Shown here: in pieces, positions 35,335 to 44,353 of the stretch
Numbering within the stretch: the stretch's first letter is position 1
How the letters are laid out: every line of letters begins with the position of its first letter
Assembly: GCF_900141905.1 (NCBI RefSeq)
Contig: NZ_FQZF01000013.1
Coordinates: 1-64,000 of the forward strand
Origin: Muricoccus roseus
GTDB lineage: Bacteria > Pseudomonadota > Alphaproteobacteria > Acetobacterales > Acetobacteraceae
DNA length: 64,000 bases
Reading direction: 5' to 3'
Notes under the pieces: generated by a model
Database searches by the model: none
The model's input: the letters and a program-made list of their open reading frames with translations, nothing else
Told to the model about the DNA's origin: nothing
Position numbers and translations under genes: made by a program

Positions 35335-36755
35335 GCCCGGGCCTCCTCTTTGCCGTTGCGCCGGAAAGGCGCGAAATCCGCTTCCGTCATGCGCCCCAGC
35401 TCGGCGAGCAGCATCGCCCAGCCGCGCAGGCCGAGCGGGATGGAATCGAGGTGGAAGAACTCGTTGGGGGCGTGCACGTCCTCGTCCGGAAGGTTGAAGC
35501 CGAACATCAGCGTGTCGATCCCGAGCAGTTCCTTGAACAGCGCCGTCACCGGCACCGTGGCCCCCAGCCGCACGGGCACGGGGGCGCGCCCCATCAGCTG
35601 CTCCAGCACCGCCGAGCCAGCGCGCAGCAGCGGGTGGCCGGCCGTGAGGCCGGAGGCGGGCGAGTTGCCGCTCTTGGGCGTGATCCGCAGCGCGAGGCCG
35701 GGCGGGCAGACCTGCGTGAGATGGTCCGCGACGAGGGCGACCGCGCGCTCCGGATCCTGGCCCGGAACGAGACGCATGGTGATCTTGGCGAAGGCCTCGT
35801 CCGGGATCACGGTCTTGCTGCCGGCACCGGTGTAGCCGCCCCACATACCGTTCACGTCGATGGCGGGACGCAGGGTCAGGCGTTCCCGCAGCGTGTAGCC
35901 GTGCTCCCCGAAGGCAACTGCGCCCACCTCGCCGAGGAACGCCGCCTCGTCCAGCGGGAAGGCGGCGGTATCGGCGCGCTGCTCCGGGCTGAGGTCCGGC
36001 ACCACGTCGAGGAAGCCGGGCACCGCGATGCGTCCCTCGGTGTCGTGCAGGGAGGCGATCAGGCGGGCCATCTCGTGCAGTGCGTTCCGCACGGCGCCGC
36101 CGTAGCGGCCGGAGTGCAGCTCCTTGCCGGCGCTGCGGAGCGCCACCTCCAGCCCCGCGATCCCGCGCGCGCCGACATTGATCGTCGGGATCGTCTTGCT
36201 GGCCCGGCCGCCATCGGCGGAGATCATGGCGTCCGCCCGCAGCAGGTCGCCGTGGCGCCGGACGAGTTCACGCAGGCTGGGGCTGCCGGTCTCCTCCTCG
36301 CCCTCGATGAAGAACTTCACGTTCACGGGGCACCCCCCGGTGACGCGGAGGAAGGCGGCCACCGCCTCGATCGCGATTGTGGTGGAGCCCTTCACGTCCG
36401 AGGCGCCGCGGGCGTAGAGGCGGCCGTCCCGCTCCACCGGCTCGAAGGGATCCGTCTGCCAGGCCGCCAGCGGGTCGGGGGGCTGCACGTCGTAATGGCC
36501 GTAGACCAGCAGGGTAGGGCGGCCCGGTGCCCCTTCCCAGGAGGCGTAGACCGCGGGCTGGCCGCCTCCGTCCAGCAACCGGGCGTCGGAGACACCGATT
36601 TCGAGCAGCCAGGTCAGCAGGAAGTCGCGAGCGGCCTCCATTCCCCTGGCATAGCCCGGGTCGGCGCTGACGCTCGGCAGGCGCAGGAAAGCGTCCAGCC
36701 GAGCGCGAATGGCCGACTGGCGGGCCATCAGGTCGTCCACGACCGCATCCGTCAT
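35331..36755 (-). CDS. M20 family zinc peptidase/dipeptidase
   Basis: The protein has 474 residues. LLVYGHYDVQPPDP gives the first zinc histidine and its aspartate, GASDVKGST the bridging aspartate region, and FIEGEEETGS the catalytic and metal-binding glutamates. The insertion domain follows (GTVPVTALFKELLG-type sequence late in the chain). This set matches the cytosolic dipeptidase/ArgE/DapE/CPG2 group, and the length favours the dipeptidase branch. It is coupled to the GGT-like gene and would cleave the peptide product. Confidence 0.88.
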   Translation of the reverse strand: MTDAVVDDLMARQSAIRARLDAFLRLPSVSADPGYARGMEAARDFLLTWLLEIGVSDARLLDGGGQPAVYASWEGAPGRPTLLVYGHYDVQPPDPLAAWQTDPFEPVERDGRLYARGASDVKGSTTIAIEAVAAFLRVTGGCPVNVKFFIEGEEETGSPSLRELVRRHGDLLRADAMISADGGRASKTIPTINVGARGIAGLEVALRSAGKELHSGRYGGAVRNALHEMARLIASLHDTEGRIAVPGFLDVVPDLSPEQRADTAAFPLDEAAFLGEVGAVAFGEHGYTLRERLTLRPAIDVNGMWGGYTGAGSKTVIPDEAFAKITMRLVPGQDPERAVALVADHLTQVCPPGLALRITPKSGNSPASGLTAGHPLLRAGSAVLEQLMGRAPVPVRLGATVPVTALFKELLGIDTLMFGFNLPDEDVHAPNEFFHLDSIPLGLRGWAMLLAELGRMTEADFAPFRRNGKEEARA

Positions 36756-36868
36756 CCCGGCGTTTCCCCTTTCCCGGCCGCAGGGCGGCCTTCGGGCCGG
36801 AAGCCTAGGGGTTGGCCGCGCGCCCGGCGCGCCGGAACTTGCGGGGAATGCGCAAATCCTGCTCTGCG

Positions 36869-37741
36869 CTACACTAGGCCGTCACGGTAGGCGTGTGGCG
36901 TGGCACCGACCTGGGCGCGGAAGACGCGGGAGAAGTGCGACGCGTTTTTGAATCCGCATTCGAGGGCAACGGCGAGGATGGTCTGCCCCTCTTTCGCCAG
37001 CAGCCGGCGGGCACGGGCGATCCGCGCCTCCAGCAGAAAACGATGGGGCGTTTGACCCGTCGCCGCGCGGAAGAGGCGGGCGAAGTGGAACTCGCTGTAC
37101 CCGGCTTCGGCGGCCATGCGCCCGACGGTGAGGTCCTCCCCCAGCCGGTCGCGCACCAGTGCTTTGACCCGGCGTAGCCGGGCCGGGGGGAGGGCGCGCG
37201 GGCCGGACGGGGCAGGGGTATGATAATGGCGCAGCAGGTGGGCGACGAGGGCCCGGCACAGCCCGTCCGCCAGTTCAGTCAGATAGGGCCCGCCCTCCTC
37301 CATGGCGCTGACGAGCTGCAGCCCAACCTGCCCGACCAGCGCGTCGGAGCCGTAGAGCGGGTCGGAGAGGACGAAAGGACCGCAGCCCGGCCCGGCCACG
37401 GCCTGGAAGGCCCGCGGGGGCAACATGATGTGCAGCAGGTCGAAGGCGTCGGTCGTCGCCCACCGGCGCTCGACGCCGGGCGGGACGATCCGCACGGCGT
37501 GGGAGGCGATCGGCCCCGCCCAGACCCGCCGCTTCCCCAGCCAGGCCTCGGCGCGCATGGGACGCAGGTTCAGGGACACGATGGTGTGCTCAGACAGCAG
37601 CGGCTGCATCTCGAACGGGCCGGCGGCTGGGCTGCGCCAGCGGAGAACCGACGCGCCGGTGGAAGGAATGCTCCGCAGTGCCGCGGCCGGCGCCATGCCC
37701 CAGCCGGCCTGACGCTCCAGGAGGAAGTCCGGATCCAGCAT
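36869..37741 (-). CDS. AraC family transcriptional regulator
   Basis: The protein has 290 residues. The C-terminal 100 residues hold the double helix-turn-helix: DLTVGRMAAEAGYSEFHFARLFRAATGQTPHRFL and then ILAVALECGFKNASHFSRVFRAQVGATPHAYR (cited by MAAEAGYSEFHFARLF and ALECGFKNASHFSRVF). The N-terminal half is a cupin-like sensor with no readable ligand. It lies 113 bases upstream of the peptidase gene on the same strand and probably controls the six-gene run. Confidence 0.88.
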   Translation of the reverse strand: MLDPDFLLERQAGWGMAPAAALRSIPSTGASVLRWRSPAAGPFEMQPLLSEHTIVSLNLRPMRAEAWLGKRRVWAGPIASHAVRIVPPGVERRWATTDAFDLLHIMLPPRAFQAVAGPGCGPFVLSDPLYGSDALVGQVGLQLVSAMEEGGPYLTELADGLCRALVAHLLRHYHTPAPSGPRALPPARLRRVKALVRDRLGEDLTVGRMAAEAGYSEFHFARLFRAATGQTPHRFLLEARIARARRLLAKEGQTILAVALECGFKNASHFSRVFRAQVGATPHAYRDGLV

Positions 37742-38076
37742 GCTCCCTCCCTTCCTTCTCGGATTACATCATGCCTCCCCTGGGTGGCCGGGACCGCTGG
37801 GCAGGACCGGGAAGTGTGCGGAACCTTCCGTCACAACGCCAGGGGTACTGGGCGGGCAGTCCACCCGGCCGCCGCGAAAGGCACCGGAGCACGGGCCCGT
37901 AAGCCCGGGAACATAGCCTTCGTCGCACCCGCCAATACCGGCGCGCGTGCCTGGCCGCCTGCCGTCCCGTCCCGGCAAGGCAATGGAGCTTTCCCGGATC
38001 AATGCGCACGAACGCCTTGACACCCTTTCTGAAGCAAGACCATGCTGTAAATCGGAACGACGTTCTGAATATTGGA
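37742..38076. other. Divergent control region between AraC and IclR genes
   Basis: The 335 bases contain a TTGACA (38017-38022) that could be the -35 box of the rightward IclR operon; the best -10 (CATGCT at 38041, 18 bases on) is weak. The last 50 bases are AT-rich and carry the 38053-38067 palindrome. Nothing recognisable is seen from 37742 to 38000. Confidence 0.35.
38053..38067 (+). promoter_or_regulatory. IclR-type operator before the IclR gene
   Basis: CGGAACGACGTTCTG is a 15-base palindrome with one central base and six of seven arm pairs intact, the form and length typical of IclR-family operators. It ends 9 bases before the chosen ATG, where binding would block the transcript start. 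This suggests autoregulation of the gene and its operon. Confidence 0.55.
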
Positions 38077-38850
38077 ATGACAGACAAGACACTTCGAAAA
38101 GGGCTGCAGCTTCTCGAAATGCTGGCCACGCGGCCGGAGCTGGACGGCATCGCTAAGCTCGCCCGCGCCCTTGAATGGTCGAAGAGCAACGTCCATCGGA
38201 CGCTGCAGACGCTGGTGGGCTGCGGCTACGCGGCCGTGCATGAGGGGCGCTACACGGCCACGCTGCGGCTCTGGACCGTGGGTTCCCTGGTGCATGGCCG
38301 GCTCGATCTGAAGAGCATGGCGGCGCCATCCTTGGCGGCCATCGCGGAAGGCTCCAGGGAGTCCGCGCATCTCTCGATCCTGGACGGGGCGGAGGTGATC
38401 TACATCGACAAGATCGAGAGCCCGCAGCCCGTCCGTGCCTATAGCCAGGTCGGCGGGCGGGCCCCCGCGCATGCGGTCGCGACCGGCAAGGCGCTGCTGG
38501 CCTACCTGCCGGACGAGACGGTGCGGCACGTCGCGCAGCAGCTGCACGCCTATACTGCGAGCACGATCACTGACCCGGACCTGCTCCTCGCCCATCTGGA
38601 AGAGGTGCGGGCGACCGGGATCGCGATCAACCGCGGCGAGTGGCGCGACCAGGTCTGGGGCATTGCGGCGCCCGTGATCGACGCCGAGGGGCGGGTCGTC
38701 GCTGCCATCGGCGTCTCCGGGCCCGCGGGCCGCTTCACGGCGGAGGCCTTCGCGCGCTTCGTGCCGCTGGTGCGGGACGCGGCGCGGCAGACCTCGGCCC
38801 GGTTGGGACATGTGGCGGCCAGGCACGATGCGCGGAGCGAAGCAGCGTGA
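38077..38850 (+). CDS. IclR family transcriptional regulator
   Basis: The protein has 257 residues from ATG 38077. The upstream in-frame ATG at 38002 would place a TTGACA element and the palindromic operator inside the coding region, and the extra 25 residues have no family match. The winged helix (GIAKLARALEWSKSNVHRTLQTLVGCGYA, cited by ARALEWSKSNVHRTLQTL) is followed by the effector domain with SAHLSILDGAEVIYIDKIES and HAVATGKALLAYLP. It overlaps the CoA-transferase gene by GTGA, so it is the first gene of the operon it probably regulates. Confidence 0.88.
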   Translation: MTDKTLRKGLQLLEMLATRPELDGIAKLARALEWSKSNVHRTLQTLVGCGYAAVHEGRYTATLRLWTVGSLVHGRLDLKSMAAPSLAAIAEGSRESAHLSILDGAEVIYIDKIESPQPVRAYSQVGGRAPAHAVATGKALLAYLPDETVRHVAQQLHAYTASTITDPDLLLAHLEEVRATGIAINRGEWRDQVWGIAAPVIDAEGRVVAAIGVSGPAGRFTAEAFARFVPLVRDAARQTSARLGHVAARHDARSEAA

Positions 38851-40022
38851 GCGGGCCCGGCAACGGACCTTTGCAGGGCGTTCGCGTCGTCGAGTTCTGC
38901 CAGGTGGCCGCCGGCCCCTTCTGCGGCATGCTGCTGGCCGACATGGGAGCCGATGTCGTCAAGGTGGAGAGCCCGGACGGCGACGGCATGCGAGCCTGGC
39001 CCCCCCACCGGGAGGGCTACAGCGAGAACTTCGCCTCGGTGAACCGCAACAAGCGCTCGGTCGTCCTCGACCTGAAGCAGCCCTCCGGCGCCGAGGCGGC
39101 GCGGCGGCTGATCCGGTCGGCCGACGTGCTGGTCGAGAACAGCCGTCCGGGCGTGATGGACCGGCTGGGCCTCGGCTTCGCGGCGATGCACGCGCTTCAC
39201 CCGGCTCTTCTCTACTGCTCCATCTCCGCCTTCGGGCAGACCGGCCCGCGCCGGACGGAGGGCGGGTTCGACCTGACCATCCAGGCCATGGGCGGCGTGA
39301 TGAGCGTGACGGGCGAGCCGAACGGCGTGCCGGTGAAGTGCGGCGTCCCCATCTCGGACTTCTCCACCGGACTCTACGCGGCCTTCGCGGTGGCCAGCCT
39401 GCTGCACGAGACCCGCGCCACTGGCACGGGACGCCACATCGACATGTCGATGCTGGGCGCCACCCTTGGCGTCGGCGCGCTTCAGACGAGCGAGTTCTTC
39501 GGCAACGGACGCAACCCCCGGCCGCTCGGCTCCGCCCACCCGCGCAACGCGCCCTACCAGGCCTTCAGGGCGGGGGACGGGCACTTTGTGATGGCCGCGG
39601 GCAACAACCGGCTCTGGCAAGCGGCCTGCCGGGTGCTGGGCTGCGAGGAGCTGGCGCAGGACCCGCGCTTCGCTTCCACCGCCCTGCGCGCGGCGAACCA
39701 GGCCGCGCTCTGCGCCGCGCTGCAGCCCTATCTCGACCGGCAGGAGGTGGAGCCCCTTCTCTCCGCGCTCGCCGCCGCCGGCGTGCCCTCCGGGCGCATC
39801 AACGGCTACGCCGAGGCGCTGGCAGACCCGCAGGTGGCCCATATGGGCTGGGTGCAGGAACTGGAGCTGCCGGGCGGCGGGACGACGCGCAGCTTCGGTT
39901 CGCCGGTGGTGGTGGACGGGCACTCGGCCCCGATCCGCCGCCCGCCGCCGGCGCTGGGTGAGCATACCGCGGAAGTGCTGGCCGAGATCGGGATCCTCCA
40001 AGAAGACATGGATTTTGCATGA
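38847..40022 (+). CDS. Class III CoA-transferase (CaiB/BaiF family)
   Basis: The protein has 391 residues from the GTG overlapping the IclR stop, with GGAG nine bases before. GVRVVEFCQVAAGPFCGMLLADMGADVVKVE is the family N-terminus (cited by VVEFCQVAAGPF and DMGADVVKVE). CGVPISDFSTGLYAAFAVA contains the acyl-anhydride aspartate. It is coupled by ATGA to a 3-mercaptopropionate-dioxygenase-type gene. In Variovorax a class III enzyme transfers CoA from succinyl-CoA to 3-sulfinopropionate, the product of that dioxygenase; the same role is a reasonable guess here, though other acids cannot be excluded. Confidence 0.88.
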   Translation: MSGPGNGPLQGVRVVEFCQVAAGPFCGMLLADMGADVVKVESPDGDGMRAWPPHREGYSENFASVNRNKRSVVLDLKQPSGAEAARRLIRSADVLVENSRPGVMDRLGLGFAAMHALHPALLYCSISAFGQTGPRRTEGGFDLTIQAMGGVMSVTGEPNGVPVKCGVPISDFSTGLYAAFAVASLLHETRATGTGRHIDMSMLGATLGVGALQTSEFFGNGRNPRPLGSAHPRNAPYQAFRAGDGHFVMAAGNNRLWQAACRVLGCEELAQDPRFASTALRAANQAALCAALQPYLDRQEVEPLLSALAAAGVPSGRINGYAEALADPQVAHMGWVQELELPGGGTTRSFGSPVVVDGHSAPIRRPPPALGEHTAEVLAEIGILQEDMDFA

Positions 40023-40609
40023 GCATCGACAGACTGCGTGATTTCGTCACGGACATGACCCGCGTGGCCGACACGGTCCCGGCCGGAGCCGCCATGATGG
40101 AGGCGGCGAAGCCGCTCCTGGCGAAGCTGATCGCCCGCGACGACTGGCTGCCCGAGGCCTGCACGGTGCCGCATCCGCAGTACTACCGGCAGTACCTCCT
40201 GCACTGCGACCCGGCCGAGCGCTTTTCCCTCGTCAGCTTCGTCTGGGGCCCGGGGCAGAAGACGCCGATCCACGACCACATGGTGTGGGGCCTGATCGGC
40301 ATGCTCCGCGGCGCCGAGATATCCACCGGCTTCTCCCGCCGCCCCGATGGCAGCCTGCACGCGGAGGGCGAGCCCGTCCGGCTGGAGCCCGGTGACATCG
40401 ACGCGGTGGCGCCCGAGATCGGCGACATCCACCAGGTCGTGAACGCCTATGACGACCGCGTCTCCATCAGCATCCATCTCTATGGCGGCAACATTGGCGC
40501 GGTGAACCGGCACGTCTTCGACATGGACGGCCGCGAGAAGTCCTTCATCTCGGGCTACTCTAGCGACCAGGTCCCTAATCTCTGGGACCGGTCGCGCGCG
40601 GCGGCCTGA
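40019..40609 (+). CDS. Gln-type thiol dioxygenase, 3-mercaptopropionate dioxygenase family
   Basis: The protein has 196 residues of cupin fold. The iron ligands are His85 and His87 in KTPIHDHMVWG and His138 in IGDIHQVVNA. YYRQYLLHCDP has Gln58 at the position that separates bacterial 3-mercaptopropionate dioxygenases (glutamine) from cysteine dioxygenases (arginine). RFSLVSFVWGPGQ and the C-terminal SFISGYSSDQVPNLWD closely follow my recollection of the characterised Pseudomonas enzyme. It adds O2 to a thiol to give a sulfinate; candidates are 3-mercaptopropionate or mercaptosuccinate. It starts within the CoA-transferase stop codon. Confidence 0.82.
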   Translation: MSIDRLRDFVTDMTRVADTVPAGAAMMEAAKPLLAKLIARDDWLPEACTVPHPQYYRQYLLHCDPAERFSLVSFVWGPGQKTPIHDHMVWGLIGMLRGAEISTGFSRRPDGSLHAEGEPVRLEPGDIDAVAPEIGDIHQVVNAYDDRVSISIHLYGGNIGAVNRHVFDMDGREKSFISGYSSDQVPNLWDRSRAAA

Positions 40610-40660
40610 CCTCTCCCCGCGCCCGCACGTCCAGGAACAAGAACTAGAAAGGCGACTTCC

Positions 40661-42043
40661 ATGGGTAGCTACGTCATCGACAGCGAGCTGTTCCGCGACC
40701 AGTTCAGCACCGAGGTGTCGCGCCGGATCTTCAGCGACGCCAACACCGTGCAGAAGTGGCTGGACATCGAGGCGGCGCTGGCCCGCGTGCAGGCGCGGCT
40801 GGGCATTATTCCGGCGGCGGCGGCGGCCGAGATCGAGCGCGTGGCGCGCGTGGAGCTGCTGGACCTGCCCGCCATGAAGAAGGAGATGGACCGGACCAGC
40901 CATCCCATCGTGCCGCTGCTCCGCGCGATCCAGAAGCTCTGCGACGGCGATGCCGGCGAGTACGTCCACTGGGGTGCGACGACGCAGGACATCATGGATA
41001 CCGGCACGGTGATGCAGGTGCGCGAGATCCTGGACGAGATCGAGGGAGGGATGAGGATCCTGCTCGGCCACGTCCTCGCCCTCGCTGAGGGTCATCGTGA
41101 CACGGTGATGGCCGGCCGCAGCCACGGCCAGCAGGCGCTGCCCATCACCTTTGGCTTCAAGGCCGCCGGCTGGGCTGCCGAGATCGAGCGCAACCTCGAC
41201 CGAATCCGGGACATGCGCCCGCGCGTGCTGATCGGGCAGTTCTCCGGCGCGGTCGGCACGCTCGCCGCGCTCGGGGACCAAGGCGATGCGGTGCAGAAGG
41301 GGCTGCTGGCCGAGCTGGGTCTGCAGGTACCCGCGATCACCTGGCACACCTCGCGCGACAGCGTCGCGGAGCTGATGTGCACCCTGGCCATCTGCGCCTC
41401 CACGCTCGGCAAGATGGCCCATGAGGTCTACAGCCTGCAGAAGACCGAGTTCGCGGAGTTGGAGGAGCCCTTCTCCCCCGGCAAGGTCGGCAGCAGCACC
41501 ATGCCGCACAAGCGCAACCCGCCGGCCTGCGAGGGCATCGTGGCGCTGGCCCGGGTGGTGAAGGGGTCGGCGGCGCTCGGGATCGAGACTATGCTGGCGG
41601 ACCACGAGCGCGACAAGATCGTGCTGCAGATGGAGCGTGAATTCCTCGGCCGCACCTGCTGCATGGTGGACGCCGCCGTGCGCAAGACCGCGGCCGTGAT
41701 GCGCGGCCTGACCGTGCGGCCGGAGAACATGACGCGGAACCTCGGCCTCCAGAAGGGGCTCCTGATGTCCGAGCCGGTGATGTTCGCCCTCAGCGAGCGC
41801 TTCGGAAAGCAGGAGGCGCACGAGATGGTCTACGAGCTCTGCATGCAGGCTTTCGAGGAGGGGACGCCGCTCAAGGACGCGCTGCTGGCACACCCCCTCA
41901 TCGGCGGGCAGCTGAAGCCCGCGGAGATCGACCGGATGCTGGATCCCGCCGGCTACACCGGCATGGCCGGGGTCTTCGTGGACCGGGTGGTGGCGAGCGG
42001 TTCCGCGCGCCTGTCCCGGGCCGAGGAGCGCGCTGCGGCCTGA
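40661..42043 (+). CDS. Fumarase/aspartase-superfamily lyase (PurB/PcaB-like)
   Basis: The protein has 460 residues. The three superfamily regions are MDRTSHPIVPLL, EYVHWGATTQDIMDTG and KVGSSTMPHKRNP near residue 278, the last being the catalytic serine loop. Most members remove a group from a succinyl adduct to leave fumarate; PcaB-type members instead lactonise carboxymuconate. It is not likely to be the housekeeping adenylosuccinate lyase, because it lies inside a catabolic operon between a thiol dioxygenase and a binding protein. A carbon-sulfur or carbon-nitrogen succinyl adduct is a plausible substrate but unproven. Confidence 0.85.
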   Translation: MGSYVIDSELFRDQFSTEVSRRIFSDANTVQKWLDIEAALARVQARLGIIPAAAAAEIERVARVELLDLPAMKKEMDRTSHPIVPLLRAIQKLCDGDAGEYVHWGATTQDIMDTGTVMQVREILDEIEGGMRILLGHVLALAEGHRDTVMAGRSHGQQALPITFGFKAAGWAAEIERNLDRIRDMRPRVLIGQFSGAVGTLAALGDQGDAVQKGLLAELGLQVPAITWHTSRDSVAELMCTLAICASTLGKMAHEVYSLQKTEFAELEEPFSPGKVGSSTMPHKRNPPACEGIVALARVVKGSAALGIETMLADHERDKIVLQMEREFLGRTCCMVDAAVRKTAAVMRGLTVRPENMTRNLGLQKGLLMSEPVMFALSERFGKQEAHEMVYELCMQAFEEGTPLKDALLAHPLIGGQLKPAEIDRMLDPAGYTGMAGVFVDRVVASGSARLSRAEERAAA

Positions 42044-42048
42044 CGGCT

Positions 42049-42082
42049 CCGGATGCGCCCCCGAGAGCGGGGGCGCATCCGG
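42049..42082 (+). repeat. Perfect 15-base-pair hairpin inside the operon
   Basis: CCGGATGCGCCCCCG (42049-42063) and its exact complement (42068-42082) flank the loop AGAG. It begins six bases after the lyase stop and lies 103 bases before the Bug gene. No T-run follows. It may be a partial terminator or an RNA-stabilising element that raises the level of the binding-protein message. Confidence 0.6.
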
Positions 42083-42184
42083 GGAAGGCAGCAACACCGA
42101 GGGGAAGAGTACGAAGCCGCACCCGCGTCACGGCGGATGACAAGATGCACCGCCGAAGGCGGGCAACGTCCAGGAGGAACGAGC

Positions 42185-43165
42185 ATGCTTCAGGAGGGAG
42201 CCGGCCGTAGGGCCCTGCTTCTCGGCGCCGCAGGGATGGCCGCCGCGTCGTCGGCGGCCCACGCGCAGGCCTGGCCCGCGCGCAGCGTGCGCGTCGTGGT
42301 CGGCTTCCCACCCGGCGGGCCCGCCGACACCTATGCCCGCCTGCTTGCGCCGGAGCTGCAGGCGCTGTGGGGACAGCCCGTGGTGGTGGAGAACCGCCCC
42401 GGCGCGTACGGGGTGATCGGCACGGAGGCCGTGGCCCGCGCCGCGCCGGACGGCCACACGCTGCTCTTCACCGCGACGAACCATACGACCAATGCCGCGG
42501 CCTTTCCGCGCCTGCCCTATGACACGGTGGGGGGCTTCACCCCCATCGCGATGACGGCGACCGCACCCACCGTACTGATCGTCGCGCCAGGCTTTCCCGC
42601 CCGGAGCCTGAAGGAGTTTGAGGCGTATGTCCGCGCTCATCCCGGCGAGGTCGGCTACGCCACCTCCGGGGCCGGCGGGGCGGGTCACTTCGCCGGGGAG
42701 ATGTACAAGCACCGCGCGGCGCTGGACATGCCGCACATCCCCTATCGCGGCACGGCCGCGGCGCTGCAGGACATGATGGGCGGCAGCGTTCCCGCCTCCT
42801 TCGCCACCCTCACCACCGTGCTGCCCTTCATCCGCGCGGGCACGCTTCGGGCGATCGCGGTGGCGACGCTCGACCGCGTTCCGCCCCTGCCGGACACGCC
42901 CACCTTCGCCGAGCTGGGCTACGCCGGCTACGAGGCGAACGTCTGGTACGGGATGCTGGCGCCGGCGAACCTGCCGCGCCCGCTGGTCTCGCGTATCGCG
43001 GAAGACATGCGGGCGATCCAGTCCCAGCCGGCCTTCGTGAAGGCGCTGGCCGACCAGGCCTCCCTGCCGGCCACGGGCGGGCCGGAGGAGTTCGCGGCCC
43101 TGATCCGCCGCGAGGTGCCGGAATTCACCGCGGTCGCGCGCGAGGCGAAGATCACGGTGGAATAG
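42185..43165 (+). CDS. Bug-family solute-binding protein
   Basis: The protein has 326 residues from the ATG that has AGGAGG seven bases before it. The signal peptide ends near SSAAHAQA. RVVVGFPPGGPADTYARLL, VVENRPGAYGVIGTE and PDGHTLLFTA are family motifs. YATSGAGGAGHFAGEMY and IPYRGTAAALQDMMGG closely parallel the second Bug protein of this operon (44354-45334), so the two are paralogues and may bind related compounds. It presumably takes in the operon's substrate. Confidence 0.9.
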   Translation: MLQEGAGRRALLLGAAGMAAASSAAHAQAWPARSVRVVVGFPPGGPADTYARLLAPELQALWGQPVVVENRPGAYGVIGTEAVARAAPDGHTLLFTATNHTTNAAAFPRLPYDTVGGFTPIAMTATAPTVLIVAPGFPARSLKEFEAYVRAHPGEVGYATSGAGGAGHFAGEMYKHRAALDMPHIPYRGTAAALQDMMGGSVPASFATLTTVLPFIRAGTLRAIAVATLDRVPPLPDTPTFAELGYAGYEANVWYGMLAPANLPRPLVSRIAEDMRAIQSQPAFVKALADQASLPATGGPEEFAALIRREVPEFTAVAREAKITVE

Positions 43166-43197
43166 CGGCCGACAAGAGCAATGATGAGGAAAACGTG

Positions 43198-44325
43198 ATG
43201 AGAATGAGGGCCGCGGTGCTGCACGAGCAGGGACGACCCCGCCCCTACGCCGAGACCTGCCCGATGACGGTGGAGGAGGTGGAGCTGGACCCGCCCGGCG
43301 TCGGCGAGCTGCTGGTGGAGATCGCGGGCGCGGGCCTCTGCCACTCCGACCTCTCGAACATCGAGGGCCAGCGCCCGCGGCCCCTGCCGATCGTCATCGG
43401 GCACGAGGGCGCGGGCATCGTGCGCGAGGTGGGGCCGGAAGTGCCCGGGCTGAAGGTGGGCGACCACGTCGTCTTCGTCTTCGTCAACAGCTGCGGGCAC
43501 TGCCGCTACTGCAACGGCGGGCGCCCGAACATCTGCCCCAGCGGCTTCTCGCTGCGCGCCACCGGCACGCTTCCCTCGGGCTCGAAGCGGCTCCGTTGGA
43601 ACGGGCAGCCGATCAACCATAACAGCGGCCTCTCGCTCTACGCGGAGTATGCCGTGGTGAACCACCGCTCCGTGGTGAAGATCGACCCCGACGTGCCGCT
43701 GGAGGACGCGGCCATCATGGGTTGCGCGGTGATGACCGGGGCCGGTGCCGTGTTCAACACGGCTGCGCTGAAGCCCGGTGGACAGCTTGCGGTGGTCGGG
43801 CTGGGCGGCGTCGGGATGAACGCGCTGATGGCCGCGGTGATCGCGGGCGCCGAGCGGATCGTCGCCGTGGACACCAACGCGGAGAAGCTCCGCCTCGCGC
43901 AGGAATGGGGCGCGACCGACATCTTCCAGGTGGGTCGCGACAGCGTGGCCGACATCCGCGACGCGACGGATGGCGGGCTGGACATCGTGATCGAGACGGC
44001 GGGCACGATCCCCGCGCTAGAGACGGCCTACGCCATCACGGCGCGCGGCGGGCGCACGATCAGCGCCGGCCTGCCGAACGTGAACAGCCAGTTCTCCTAC
44101 CTCCATGCGAGCCTTGTCTCGGACGAGCGAAGCATCCAGGGCAGCTACATGGGTAGCTGCGTGCCGGAGCGTGACATCCCGCGCCTGGTCGGCCTCTACA
44201 AGAGGGGAAAGCTGCCGATCCAGCGGCTACGGAGTGGTTTCATCGGGCTCGATGATCTGAACGCCGGCTTCGACAAGCTCGCCGAGGGCAGCGTGCTCCG
44301 CCAGATCCTCCGGCCACACGCGTGA
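43198..44325 (+). CDS. Zinc-dependent alcohol dehydrogenase (MDR family)
   Basis: The protein has 375 residues from ATG 43198, which has GAGGA seven bases before it. GLCHSDL and GHEGAGIV supply catalytic zinc ligands. NSCGHCRYCNGGRPNIC holds the four cysteines of the structural zinc. AVVGLGGVGMNAL and AVDTNAEKL form the coenzyme fold; the aspartate of VDTN favours NAD over NADP. It would oxidise a hydroxy acid or alcohol released by the pathway, for example 3-hydroxypropionate if the operon breaks down a thioether acid. Confidence 0.9.
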   Translation: MRMRAAVLHEQGRPRPYAETCPMTVEEVELDPPGVGELLVEIAGAGLCHSDLSNIEGQRPRPLPIVIGHEGAGIVREVGPEVPGLKVGDHVVFVFVNSCGHCRYCNGGRPNICPSGFSLRATGTLPSGSKRLRWNGQPINHNSGLSLYAEYAVVNHRSVVKIDPDVPLEDAAIMGCAVMTGAGAVFNTAALKPGGQLAVVGLGGVGMNALMAAVIAGAERIVAVDTNAEKLRLAQEWGATDIFQVGRDSVADIRDATDGGLDIVIETAGTIPALETAYAITARGGRTISAGLPNVNSQFSYLHASLVSDERSIQGSYMGSCVPERDIPRLVGLYKRGKLPIQRLRSGFIGLDDLNAGFDKLAEGSVLRQILRPHA

Positions 44326-44353
44326 ACATCAGAAGCAGCGGAGAACCAGTCCC

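Noticed and set aside
40019-40609. Reading the cupin as a cysteine dioxygenase
   Set aside because: The residue that is arginine in cysteine dioxygenases is glutamine here (Gln58), as in 3-mercaptopropionate dioxygenases.
40661-42043. Reading the lyase as housekeeping adenylosuccinate lyase (purB)
   Set aside because: The signature fits the whole superfamily and the gene is embedded in a catabolic operon with an IclR regulator and Bug proteins.
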